Below, piece by piece: positions 10,584 to 21,374 of a stretch of 64,000 bases of DNA. Below the pieces are notes generated by a model. It ran no database searches. It had not been told where the DNA came from and was given only the letters and a program-made list of their open reading frames with translations. The position numbers were made by a program, and so were the translations under genes. Position 1 is the first letter of the stretch, and the number at the start of each line of letters is the position of its first letter. Source of the stretch: Strobilurus pachycystidiatus (Eukaryota; Basidiomycota; Agaricomycetes; Agaricales; Physalacriaceae); assembly GCA_019915135.1 (NCBI GenBank), contig JAHLMK010000001.1, positions 248,001-312,000 of the forward strand, written 5' to 3'.

Positions 10584-11730
10584 CTAACGAGTCATCCTTT
10601 GAGCAATCGCCATATAGCGAGCTAGAGGACGCCACTGCAGCGCCAAGTCGCCTCGTGTGTCTCGAATCAGAAACCTGATTGAAAGTTCAGCTTGAGTCAA
10701 GAGAGGCTGTGAAAACTTACGGCGTAAGGCGTGGCTCGCTCTTGACGAGGGGCAAACCACGATCCCGACGAAATGGACTGTACGGGACTTCCCGCGTCGA
10801 GTGATATATCTTGCCCATCCGCTTTCTGGGCCCGGGATGCCTATTAGCAATATTCCGCGCTGCTGAACGTATACTCACAGACGCTCTCTCTTAAGCTCCT
10901 GCTTTTCCATGAAAGACTCTTCCGGTGCCAGCGGCCGTATCCCAGCCAAGAGTTCGCGAACCAGCATGGGGCGGTTTTCCTCCTTGAGTTGTTCCAAGAT
11001 CGACAGAACTGAGGGAATGATGATTCTCTCATTTGTGGTCTCGTCCAGGATGTCTGTGATCCCGCGTCCGGGCAGGGTATAGAGCGAGAGATAGGACATC
11101 CAACACTTTAGGATGGAGTTGAATTTCATGTGGATGAACGGTCGCGGCGGCTCGTGATAAGTATCGATGAGAGCGTCATAGAATGCAGGCAAGGTAGGAA
11201 ATCGCATCTTGGAATGTGCTGCAGTCGGTGGTTCCGGATTTAGCATGGTGCGGGATTCATCGTCCATGTCAAAATGGAAGGTAGATGCACGGTGCACAAA
11301 GACGTGCTGTGGTTGGTCCTGAAACATCGTCAGAATCTCAATAAGTTGTCGCATGGGAGCGCCCAATTACCGCCGCATGTGCTTCTTTGGGATTATTGTG
11401 GCGCAGGAGCACTGTGGAAGTCTTCAAATCGAACGCATGAGGACGGTCCTTATTGTACAAGACGTCCTTCCAAGTCGCCCGGTCGTCGTCCTCTGTCACA
11501 AAGTAAGGCAGATCAGCGCAAATGCCTCGGACAGCATCGTGGACCTTTGTGTTTGGAACAAGGAGCTGTTGATCGAAAAGGCCTGTCGGAACTCGATGCA
11601 CAATTGACAGCGCGTCTTCTGCCCATACCACGCAAGGAATTCTGGCCTTTATGAGGGACAGAGGAGGCCCGAGTCTTGCAAGCTGCTCTGCAGGGTCACT
11701 GGGACTCTGCTCGAAGAAATGAAGACGCAT
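10584..11730 (-). CDS. Agaricomycete hypothetical protein, nucleotidyltransferase-like (intact copy)
   Basis: Exons on the minus strand are 11730-11371, 11318-10879, 10840-10721 and 10674-10584. The protein begins MRLHFFEQSPSDP and contains RIPCVVWAEDALSIVHRVPT followed by LFDQQLLVP. I read this as a degenerate version of the G(G)xA...hG(V)PxxTxDID signature of nucleotidyltransferase folds. Further blocks are FVHRASTFHFDMDDESRT, RFPTLPAFYDALIDTYH and LSLYTLPGRGITD. The exon 3 frame (GKIYHSTREVPYSPFRRD) is supported because its differences from the copy at 14.5-15.6 kb are synonymous in this frame only. I recall many mushroom hypothetical proteins with these blocks; biochemical function is unknown. 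It is divergent from the gene at 11856 across about 125 bp. Confidence 0.65.
10669..10868 (-). repeat. 200-bp inverted repeat partner of 10183-10382
   Basis: By eye this is identical over all 200 positions to the reverse complement of 10183-10382. Here the sequence sits in its native place inside the nucleotidyltransferase-like gene, spanning part of intron 2, exon 3, intron 3 and a few bases of exon 4. Confidence 0.9.
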
Positions 11731-11855
11731 GGTCGTTGTTCGTGCTTGTGTTTGGATTCCCTGTTCCGGCCGCGCGGTTTTTGATATTACCTCGATCCCG
11801 GGCCACCCTAAGATCGCCGAAACACATATTCCCATCCCACCTGTCTCAGCGACCA

Positions 11856-12504
11856 ATGTCTTCAGTTCTCAAAACCCATCTTATTACTGCTGCTCGCCAA
11901 TTCAACACCGCTATAAAGAGCAGTGGCGGGTCATCAATCCTTATGGGGGGAGCAGCGGCTGCAATGCTAGGACATACACGCGAGACCAAAGTACGTAACG
12001 ATAGAATTCTCATTGACGACTGTTTGTGTGACCATCTGCCAGGACCTCGACTTCAACCTCCAGAGCATGAGCTCAAATACAATCAAGAACCTTGAGCAGT
12101 CCGGTATTGGCACAACGGCGGATGCCAATGGCAGGCCCAACCGCTACACGGCCAATATTCGCTAGTCAACTGAAGGGGCGCGCAATGCCGTCAGCGTCGA
12201 CCTTTCAGTGTCTCCCAATGTGGAAACTCTGCTTTCTTATACCAGGGAGATCGATGCAATCACTGTCGCCGACGAGCGACTACTCCTGGTCGACAAAATC
12301 AGATGCCTCACCAAACAGTCATCAGGCCAGGATAAGAAGCTCAGAAATGATATGATGGACATCGTGTTCTGTGTCGGAAAGCTCTTCGAGATCTCCGACG
12401 GGCACTTGGAAAGAATTCCAGAGGACTTGGTTTGTCGGGTCATTCCCAACAATCACTGCGTTTTCTACTTTCCATCAGACATCCTATGGGTGGGGTGTCA
12501 GTAA
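11856..12504 (+). pseudogene. Second NTase-like gene with an in-frame TAG
   Basis: Exon 1 (11856-11990) encodes MSSVLKTHLITAARQF... with ILMGGAAAAMLGHTRETKD. Splicing at 11991-12042 joins it to DLDFNLQSMSSNTIKN. GGAAA...T(K)DLDF matches the hG[GS]...D[LI]D core of minimal nucleotidyltransferases. The frame then reaches TAG at 12163-12165 and remains open in the same frame for 112 more codons (STEGARNAVSVDLSVSPNVE... to 12504). Coding character clearly continues after the stop. No GT-AG intron removing the TAG keeps phase. Either the gene is a recent pseudogene or a truncated 86-residue protein is made. It is head-to-head with the NTase-like gene on the minus strand. Confidence 0.55.
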
Positions 12505-12764
12505 CATATAGTTAGCTAGTTCAAGTATATCTGGGTGTATACTTATAACTACCCCTGATGTGTTAGACTTAGCAGTCTGTTTGATGCTGCTCAGGTCAGC
12601 ACGTTCATGACACTTACACCTATCTAGTTGCAAACAATCTTTACCTGTCTAAAGTGCCATACTTCAGCTATAATCTTTGAGAGCTGGGATACGTCGACTA
12701 ACACACTAAGGCTACTCAGACTATATTCCGTGCCTATCTCTGTCCCTGAATGAGATTCAATATA
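12505..12764. other. No gene seen
   Basis: AT-rich intergenic DNA between the broken NTase-like gene and the MITE. No supported frame. Confidence 0.35.
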
Positions 12765-13008
12765 CTGTAGAGTTTTGACCAAGTCTTCATGGGGTGTTAC
12801 GAGTTATGCAAGGTCTTCACTGGAGTAAGTCTTCATTGGACCCTGAATTGCCTTATTTGGACTGCCCGCCGTTAGGCGGGCCTGAAAATTTCCTTTTTAG
12901 GCATCAGGGACCACAAAAATGGGCCCGTTACACGTTATGGAAGCCTCAAGTCTTCACTTTACAGTGCCCCGTTACCAGTTATGCGAAGACTTGGTTGAAA
13001 CTCTACAG
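12765..13008. mobile_element. 244-bp MITE with 24-bp TIRs and TA/TATA target site
   Basis: Left TIR 12765-12788 and right TIR 12985-13008 are inverted repeats beginning CTGTAGAGTTT and ending in AAGTCTTC, with two internal mismatches (TG versus CA). Both ends are flanked by tata (12761-12764 and 13009-13012), consistent with a TA or TATA target-site duplication. The interior is non-coding and carries a small hairpin (cccgccgttaggcgggc). This has the size and shape of a Tc1/mariner-type MITE, though the superfamily is inferred only from the TA flank. Confidence 0.8.
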
Positions 13009-13012
13009 TATA

Positions 13013-13954
13013 AGACATGCCAGGCGGCTTGTACCAATTGTGGTCGCAGGTCTGAGGTCGCAGCGTCAGTCCCACTTGCCAGTTGGTGAATGATACTCTT
13101 TGTGCGCATTATTTTTTATTATTCTATGATCTCATTCATTTCATGACTATTCAAAGGGTATATGCGAATCAGACTCTTATATATTAAGTGCTGTCGTCAA
13201 ACTTCCCAAATCATTGAGCTCACTGCCATTTCCCCATTAGGAAACCATATGAGCCTCCGTACTAACGATGAGTAGAAACCCTCACCCTAGTCTTGATCTC
13301 AAGACTGCGACAAGCTCAAACCCTTTCTTTCATGTACTTAAGTATTAAATGTGAAATGGAGAAATAGTGTCTAATAAGGGAACAAGTAGCTTCTAGGGAA
13401 TAGAGAAGAGTACAGTGAATATGAAAGTGAATAAAAATTTATCTTCAACTGTTTCATATGTTTCAGGTTTCAACTAGAAGGGCAGCGCGGGGTGGCATTG
13501 CCACAGTATAGCTTTGGGTGAACATATTTTAGAATCTATGATGTCACGACAAGTGGACTATCATGGTCCTGTACAGCTCAGGTAACAAAGATTGATCGTC
13601 ATGACTATAAGGTACCAGTACTTTGGGTGTCAACAGTCTTTTACCCACAGTTATCATTTTCATGTAGTCTTACGCATTATACGGTCCGATGCCGGATAGC
13701 TTGAGCTGTTTCACTGTCTAAGGACTCTGTCTGTTACTAGTCTGTAGATCACCTATCCGACTTCTATCAGAAAGCAGAAAACGCAGTGAATGTTTGGCCC
13801 GAGTTTTGGGAGAGGGTTTGGGTTAATGGAAATGTTCCTGAAATTGAGACACTTGAGTGGCTCTTTCCTGAGCTTGGTTTACCGGTGATCAAGTCTGTAG
13901 GTACATCTCTAACTCCAACAATGGCAGGAACTGATGCATTCTTCTTAGGAACAA
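13013..13954. other. AT-rich DNA, no supported gene
   Basis: No frame shows family similarity or consistent splicing. A plus-strand frame from 13786 (starting MNVWPEFWERVWVNG) has coding-like composition and leads into the dispersed repeat at 13955, but I cannot assign it. It may be a remnant of a mobile-element ORF. Confidence 0.35.
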
Positions 13955-14165
13955 AATTGACTTCTGTATACAATACTTACTCAAGTGTGAACTTGGCCTT
14001 GTCTTCTCTCCCTATTCTCAACTTACTGGTTGGCTTCTCGAACAATACCTTTTGTGTAGATCTAACATCATACTGCTTCTTATTGACTGTTATCATGTAC
14101 TTTCTTACAAAGAACTGTGGTCTTCTCATTTCTCTGCCAGTGGGTGGGGTCTAGCACCTCATTCA
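13955..14165 (+). repeat. Dispersed repeat, copy 1
   Basis: About 200 bp, from tatacaatacttactcaagt onward, recurs at 15750-15965 with scattered substitutions and short indels. It is not part of the 1.2-kb duplicated block but lies near both flanks of the second copy. No protein is recognised. Confidence 0.7.
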
Positions 14166-14529
14166 ACACAATGTCTGACAACCAAAACATTGATCATTGG
14201 CTGCTTCTAGTCTGGGTCAGCACTGCCCACACCAGGAATCACCCATCACTGGATTTCTCAATTTGACTCTTACTGTTCCCGTCCTGTATGCTCAAATTCA
14301 TGGTCTCCCAAGTTAAACAGTTTCAGTGTCAGGCAGGGCTGTTGCACAATGACATCATGTATATGTTACGACCTGATCCTGCTGTGACAGAGACTTGCGC
14401 ATGGTGGTGCATCTCTACGCCCCAACCGTGGCCTTCCTGTGAGCACAATGCACATATCTTTAGAGTGTGCTCGACTGACCGCTCCGAATGAGTTGTGGGG
14501 GCCCTCCACGGTCGCACTATATCGAGCTA

Positions 14530-15640
14530 GACGACGCCACTGCAGCGCCAAGTCGCCTCGTGTGTCTCGAATCAGAAAACTGATCGAAAGTTCAGCTTGA
14601 GTGGAGAGAGGCCGTGACGCACTTACGGCGTTAGGCGTGGCTCGCTCTTGACGAGGGGCAAACCACGATCCCGACGAAATGGACTGTACGGCACTTCCCG
14701 CGTCGAATGATATATCTTGCCCATCCGCTTGCTTGGCCCGGGCCCCGGGATGCCTGTTAGCAGGATTTCGCACTGCAGGACGTGTACTCACAGGCGCTCT
14801 CTCTCAAGCTCTTGCTTTTCCATGAAAGACTCTTCCGGTGCCAGCGGCCGTATCCCGTCGCGAACCAGCATGGGGCGATTTTACTCCTTGAGTTGTTCCA
14901 AGATCGACAGAACGGGGGGAATGATGATTCTCTCATTCGTGGTCTCATCCAGGGTGTCTGTGATCCCGCGTCCGGGAAGGGTATAGAGCGAGAGGTAGGA
15001 TGGCGTCCAACTCGTTAGGACGGAATTGAATTTCATGTGGATGAAAGGTCGCGGCGGTCCGTGATACGTATCGATGAGAGCGTCATAGAATGCAGGCAAG
15101 GTAGGAAATCGCATGGCGGAATGTGCCGCCGTCGGTGGTTCCGGATTCAGCATGGTGCGGGATTCATCGTCCATGTCGAAATGGAAGGTAGATGCACGGT
15201 GCACAAAAATGCGCTGTGGTTGGTCCTGAAACATCATCAGGACTGCAACGAGTTGTCGCATGGGAGCGCCAAATTACCGCCGCATATGCTTCTTTGGGAT
15301 TATTGTGGCGCAGGAGCACTGTGGAAGTCTTCAGATCGAACGCATGAGGTCGGTCCTTATTGTACACCACGACGTCCGCCCAAATCGTCCGGTCGTCGTT
15401 TTCTGTCACAGAATAAGGCAGATCAGCGCAGATGGCTCGGACGGCATCGCTGACTTTTGCGTTTGGGACAAGGAGCTGTTGATCGAAAAGGCCTGTCGGA
15501 ACTCGATGCACAATTGATAGCGCGTCTTCTGCCCAGACCACGCAAGGGATTCTAGCCTTGAGGAGGGACAGAGGAGGCCCGAGTCTTGCAAGCTGGGCCA
15601 CTGGGACTCTGCTCGAAGAAATGAAGACCCATGGTCGTTG
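14530..15640 (-). pseudogene. Decayed direct duplicate of the NTase-like gene
   Basis: About 1.2 kb (roughly 14515-15727) repeats 10605-11825 in the same orientation with high identity. It retains RIPCVVWAEDAL, LFDQQLLVP and RFPTLPAFYDALIDTYH. Lesions compared with the intact copy: an 8-bp deletion just after the start region near 15595 that shifts the frame; a GAG TAA stop at about 14881, where the intact copy reads GAG GAA; a 9-bp in-frame deletion near 14862; and a 7-bp insertion near 14735 in the third exon. Homology ends abruptly at about 15727, immediately followed by sequence leading into the dispersed repeat. Confidence 0.75.
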
Positions 15641-15749
15641 TTCGTGCTTGTGTTTGGACTCCCTGTTCCGGCCGCGCGGTTTTTGATATCACCTCGATCC
15701 CGGGCCACCTTAAGATCGCCGAAACACAGCCTGTTCAGACAATACGGAA

Positions 15750-15965
15750 CATGATTTGTGTATACAATACTTACTCAAGTGTGAACTCGGCCTTGTCTTC
15801 TCTTCCTATTTTTCAACTTACTGGTTGCCTTCTCAAACAATACCTTTCCGGTAGATCTAACATCACACTGCTTCTGATTGCTATTATCATGTACTTCAGG
15901 CTTACAAAGAACTGTGGTCTTCTCATCCTGTTTCTGTGCCTGTGGGTGAGGTCTAACACCTCAAA
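15750..15965 (+). repeat. Dispersed repeat, copy 2
   Basis: Second copy of the repeat at 13955-14165. It begins a few bases after the right breakpoint of the duplicated NTase-like block, suggesting the two repeats took part in the rearrangement. Confidence 0.7.
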
Positions 15966-16666
15966 CACGGCGGCGTTGTCCCAGCGTTCCTTGTGTGTAT
16001 CTTTGGATTGGGTGTCAAAATCGACATCAAGTTACAGACCTACAGGGAGGGAAGGAAGAAAAGCACATAGACCATTACTCGGGCTGTGAGGAGGTCCATG
16101 AGCTGTACACCCCATATCTGGCCAGAATGGCGTAATCGGATGTGCCGGAGCGCCTCGTCAAGGCTTGCATGTCACAGAGCCATTCCACAGACTGGCTCAT
16201 CGCGAGAGTACATAGAAGACTTGCGAGATCACATCATCATGGCATATATCAACCATGAGAGACTTGTGGTGATTTTCGAAGATGCAGTTACCACTTTCCT
16301 CATCCCTTGAAGGCAACGCAGATGTGGGTGGGTGTATCCAGACTAGGTCCTCTCGGTGGCACGCCGGCCCAAAGTTGGTCTTGAACGAATCGGAACTTCA
16401 GCACCCGCGGACTTTGTGTAAACGCGACTTACTTGCCGCGAATGGGCTTGTTTCTCTCCGAGTGCGCAGCATAAGACGTGATCCTGCCGGTAATCCAAAA
16501 AAATAGCTAAGTATTAACAAGTGAAATAAAGTACACCGAAATCCAAGAAATAGGTATCGCGAGGGGAGGGTACTATGATACAAGCGGTGTATATGCGAGC
16601 AAGAACGAGAAATGTTGGTATATATGGGGATCAGTGCAAACGAGTGTGAGAGTGAGGCACGACGAG
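15966..16666. other. No supported gene
   Basis: A plus-strand frame at 16086-16310 (ending in NHERLVVIFEDAVTTFLIP) and an antisense frame across 16260-16080 both look weakly coding. Neither matches a family I know nor splices to a neighbour. Confidence 0.3.
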
Positions 16667-18153
16667 TTATGATTTTGGGTTGAGGCCAAACCACGAGGAG
16701 CGCTTCTTGCGCATGTTGTTCTGTAGCGCGGGTGGTTCTGGCCAGGGGGCGACGCTCTTCTTGTCTAGGGTGGTGGCGGTGGAGGGGCGTGCGAGGGACG
16801 AGGAGGATGCGGAGGGGCGGAGGATGGAGGGGCGGCGGCCTTCGAGCGCAGCCAGGGCGTCGTCGACCTTGCCCTCTTCGTCAGAGTGGGAGACGGGCCC
16901 GCTGTCGCTGACGGAGCGACGGTGGGATGAGGGGCGGGAGGGGGCAGGGGCACAGAAGGCGGGTACGAGGGGAGGGGCGGTGGGGGAGCTGGAGGGTGTC
17001 CTCCTCCTCGGCAGCGGGAACAGGTCCGCGTCGTCCTCGTCCTCCTCCTCGACTGGCTTGGCCACATTGTCCAGCACTGCGACATCCCCCTTCTCCTTCC
17101 TCACCATGAGGGAGCACCTCGCACGAGCGCGCTTCGGGAGGGGGAACAGGTCTTCCTCCTCGGCGGGCTTCCTGACGAACCTCGCGCCCTCGCTAAAGAC
17201 CTCCTCCGCACCCTGGTCCGTTGCACGATGGCAGTCCTTGCAGCAGCCCTTGAGCGGCTCGGTCTTGGGCGCGTACAGAAAGTGCACCTTGGACGGCGAC
17301 ACCGACCGCGTCGACGATGCCATCGACCGGATCGACGGCGGCTTCGCGGTGGAGGGGGTCGGGGGTGGTGTGTACCCCGGGGGCCCGAGGGGGTTGGACG
17401 GGCTCTGCACGGGGGACCCGAACAGGCGCGTCCACATCGGCTGCTTGACGGGAGGGGGAGGGGTGCGGTACACCACCGGGGAGGGCGCGCGCATCGACAC
17501 CGTGGGCGACGAGCACGTCCGCATCGTCGTCGGAGGCGTAGGCAAGCTCGTCGTCGACGCGTTCGCCGTGCTCGGCAGCGACGTCGACCGCAGACACGGC
17601 GGCGGCTTGCGCGTGCTCGGCTGCCGCACCGGCGCTGTCGCAGGCCGCGACGATACAAGCAAACTACGGCTTGCCTTAGTAACCACCCAGCAACCGCTGC
17701 GAAGGGAACACACCTCAAAACCCCCCGCTTGCGCGTCTTGTTTCCAGGGATCAACACACACGCGTCGTCGAACCGCACCCTCTCCGCGCCCAGTCCTGTC
17801 GGCACGCGCGTCGGCAGCTCAGGCGAATACGACGGCGTCGCCGACCCGTATGCTTCTTCGTACGTTATACCCGCAGCAGCAACAGCCATGGCTCCCTCGG
17901 CGACCGTGCTCAGTCTCCGCAGCGACGCCGCGTCGCGCAGCCTCTCGCGGGATGCGCAAGGCCGGATAGTCGACTTGGTCTCGCTGGACGAAACAGAGGA
18001 TGCGCTCGTCGACGAGAACCCACTGCTGCTCGACGACTCGGACGAGGACGATGACGGCGCAGGCGAAGGCGGGGAGACGTCCAGTCCGAGTTTTGACGTG
18101 TCCAGAAGCGAAGAAGAGGCGGCGGCGGCGTCTGTCGCAGCCTTCGCTTCCAT
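16667..18153 (-). CDS. Low-complexity, probably disordered conserved protein
   Basis: Exons on the minus strand are 18153-17714 and 17663-16667, joined by a 50-nt intron with an ACTAA-like branch site. The protein is rich in Ser, Pro and acidic runs. Exon 1 ends in VRFDDACVLIPGNKTRKR, a motif I have seen repeatedly in basidiomycete hypothetical proteins. Exon 2 has PLKGCCKDCHRATD (possible Cys cluster), three acidic DLFPLP-type blocks preceding basic stretches, and a basic end NNMRKKRSSWFGLNPKS. No catalytic domain or membrane segment is seen. Start ATG 18153 is preferred to 18198 because it gives an ordinary N-terminus. GC content is very high, producing long antisense frames that I rejected. 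Function unknown; a regulatory or scaffold role is only a guess. Confidence 0.65.
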
Positions 18154-18204
18154 GAATGTCGCTGTCAGCCACACGTCCGTCAGCCTGCCCCACAACACTC
18201 CCTA

Positions 18205-19726
18205 GGAAACTACGCACCTATTCCCATCTCGCTGCACGCGCTCACAAAGCTCCCCGTACTCGCTGGTGACGCCGACCGCACTGTCCGTCCCATAGCGTCA
18301 GCCGTGGAGCCTGCGACCAGTGGGGACGTAAAGCGCACCTAGGAGACTCGTCGCTGCTGCCATGCCTATCCTATCCTATCGTCCAAGGGAAACTAACACC
18401 ACCGAACGAACGAAAGCAAGAGAGAAGAAGGGAGAGAGGGAGGAAGGAAGCAGAACAAGGGAGCGCAAGAATTTGATTCCAAAACGTACGAGAGGCGTCT
18501 GATGGTGGTGCAGGGCCGCGTGCATGGGTCGTTCTATATAGAAGTCGCCTCATTCATTTGGATCGCCTCACCCATTCATTACACCACGCTGGCGGGTGGA
18601 CACGCCGTCACACGATACCTACTGAATCGTCTTTCTCGCTGAACGTGCAGCCGTAAATAAGTGGTGCCCCGGACATAAGCTCCCGACCCCGACCCTGGTC
18701 TTGATGCGACTACACCATCCCGCCCTCGTCCTTATCTGCTTCAACCATTTCAGCTATCAACCTGCAACTTCTGCCTCCAACCGCTCGACGGACTTGTCAA
18801 TGGGTTCTTATTACACTCGGTTTTTGGTTTATGGTTACAGTGCTTGTTAAAGCACGTGCCATGAAGGGCCGCACGCTCCCCCCGCCAATCATTAAATATA
18901 ACCACTCACTCACCGCCCTAGCTATCACGCAGGGCCGGAGATCCATCCATCCATTCCGCGCACTACTATTTTTATCTACTTATGCAGGTCTAACCAAAAC
19001 AGCGCACTCACGCGCCGGCTCCAAACACCACAGCGCTAGATGGGGATCCGGTTCCCTACTACTACTTCAAGGCATTGAGTGTGGCCACATGCTATCTCGC
19101 CATCTCGCCTTCTCCAAGGTCCATCTCGCATAACCTCATCAACGGCAGCGTACACAATCCAGGCATTTTCCGTTTTCTTCACTTGGGAATATGTAAGTAC
19201 TGTTTCCTGGCGGGACCTGAGCGTGCAGGCCGCTAATCCTTAGACAATCCCCGCCCTGAGGGGCGGACATCATCCCGCACGCCACCCCACAGCACTAGAT
19301 GATGACACTAAGACGGCATGTCTCAGTAGGGAATAGAGCTCGGCGTTTGGAGCAGCGACTCGGAGTCGGAGCCCGGTGCGCGAAGGACTCCAATCCTAAG
19401 CCTTGCACGAATAGTCAAGTCCCCTCCTCACTAGCACATAGCTCCCAAGCACGAATCGAGCGTGAAGAATGTAACGCGCTCGCTGACGAAAAGTCGAAGA
19501 TCCAATCATAAGGTCCTGATCACTGCACTCTCTGCCCTGTCCTATGGCCCGGGCGGTAGTATCACGCAGAGGCGAAGATCCCAACACTTGACTTGACTTA
19601 TTTAGCGCGGATTGGCGCACTGATGCTCACTCTTCTTTCGCGGATCTTTCGCACACCGGGCTCGGTTGGTACAAACGCCGGTGTGCGCCACCGGAGGCTG
19701 GTATGGCGATCGTGATTCTACACGGT
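18205..19726. other. Long intergenic stretch, no gene seen
   Basis: It contains the 5' flank of the disordered-protein gene (a ctatata motif near 18534) and no coding frame that I can support. Confidence 0.4.
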
Positions 19727-21295
19727 CTACTTCCTGCTCCCATCCGCGCGCATCCTCAAGATCTGGTTCTGGATAACCACGAGTAGCGCATAGGCCATCT
19801 CCACCCTCGGCATCCTTACCCCGCGTTCTCTCGCCAGGCGTACGACCGATCTTGCGTGGGTTGGTCATGATCAGCCGATGATAGTATCAATGATAGAATG
19901 CAGAACTCACCCCCAGATGACCTCAACCTCCATCGGCCGGGGCGGGTCCTGCTCGACGTCGAGCAGCGTCGACGCTTTGTGGAAGGACCACGGCGTCGCG
20001 TGGCTCGCGCGGTTGAACGCGATCGCGCGCGTGCCGGCGTCGTCTGGGAGCTCGGACGGCGGGATACCCAGGGCGCGGCCTAATCCATCAATCAAAATCA
20101 ATCAAATACATGGGAGGGGGAAGAGAGCGGTGCTAGTGTGACGCACCAAGCATGATCAACTCCCCAAACATCTCCTCCATCAGCGGAATCGTATACTCCT
20201 CAATCCGATCCTGCGTCGTCGGGTGCACGTACGGCGCGTACCCCTCCCCTCCCTCTCCCGGTGGAGGGGGGCGGAATATCGATGTCATCGCGTACCTACC
20301 AAAAAAAAGAAGCGTCAGTACACTCTAACGAAAAGTCGAACGGGGAACAAGCACCTAGTCAAGACCGCCACACCCGCAAACACGACATTATACATATTCT
20401 TGTGGAACTTCACCGCCTGGATGTCATGCACCACCTCCGCGTTGCTCCCGCCCTTTTTGAGCATATCCTGTAGCTCCAGCAGGACGGGTGACTCGGCGTC
20501 GGGGCGGTACAATCCCAGCTGGATGCGCTCCTACACCAAGTTTCAGCATGGCATGTCTGGAGTACTTGGATTGGTACGCACCACATCATCCACCCTCACT
20601 TCGTTCTCCCCAACCTGAGCCGCGAACAGGTATATCGCCGTGTTCACGATATTACACCGGGCCCGGGCCTGCGTCGCGTCGTACAAATCCCGCTCGATAC
20701 CTAGCCCGTTTTGGAGCAGGACGTATGTCGGATTGTGGCATGGGGACCTGATGAGGGGCGCGAGGAGATCGGACGTCCTCAGCACCTCCGGGACGCACTT
20801 TGTCGCCAGGAACACGTAGTCGTAGGGGGGCGTTTCCGACGCGGCTTCTTCGATGGTGCGGCACACTGCGCCAGGTCAGAACGACTTTGAAAACTCAGAC
20901 TCAGACCCAGACATACGACGATGGGGCTTCCAACCTAGATGGTCGCCGAATGGGCGCGTGCGGATGTCGATGCCCTTGTCTACGACGCAACGTCAAGTAC
21001 TAAGTTATAGCATGAAAGTATGACAGACGGTTGACGACGTCGTAGTTACTCCGCGCAACGACCGTGACGTGTGCGAGGCCGGATCGTTTGAGGAAGAACG
21101 CGTCTAATTGTATGAGACGGGGCTGCCAGAGAGAGGAAGGGACTGACAGAGCGCGCCGACAGCACCAAGACCGACTAGGAGGACGTTTTTCTGTGGTTTT
21201 GATTCGGAGTAACACCGATGCACGAAACCATTCCGCGGATGTGATAGGCCCAGACGGAATGTGGGGAGTGGTATACTACGCCGAAGCGACATCAT
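19727..21295 (-). CDS. Ketopantoate reductase paralog A, probably mitochondrial
   Basis: 2-dehydropantoate 2-reductase family (ApbA/PanE), NADPH reduction of ketopantoate to pantoate in pantothenate/CoA synthesis. Sequence support: VLLVGLGAVGALY (GxGxxG), VTVVARSNYDVV, LATKCVP, TYVLLQNGLGIERDL, the catalytic-Lys block VKFHKNMYNVVFA and the C-terminal STLLDVEQDPPRPMEVEVIWGS. The spliced gene is intact and ends MRADGSRK. The N-terminus has a 30-residue extension rich in Arg and Ser without acidic residues (MSLRRSIPLPTFRLGLSHPR...) before the Rossmann motif, typical of a mitochondrial presequence; paralog B lacks it. Introns are at equivalent positions in both genes except one here after EVIWG that B lacks. 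Substrate specificity is inferred from family. Confidence 0.85.
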
Positions 21296-21374
21296 CGTGG
21301 AAGTCCAGAGTCAAGATGGCTTCACCCCTGACTTCGTACGGTTGATTGCCGGATGTCACGTCTATTAATTGAAA

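Noticed and set aside
16680..18205. Very long plus-strand ORFs (429 and 325 residues)
   Set aside because: High-GC shadows of the disordered-protein gene on the minus strand; composition is repetitive Arg/Gly/Ala without family motifs.
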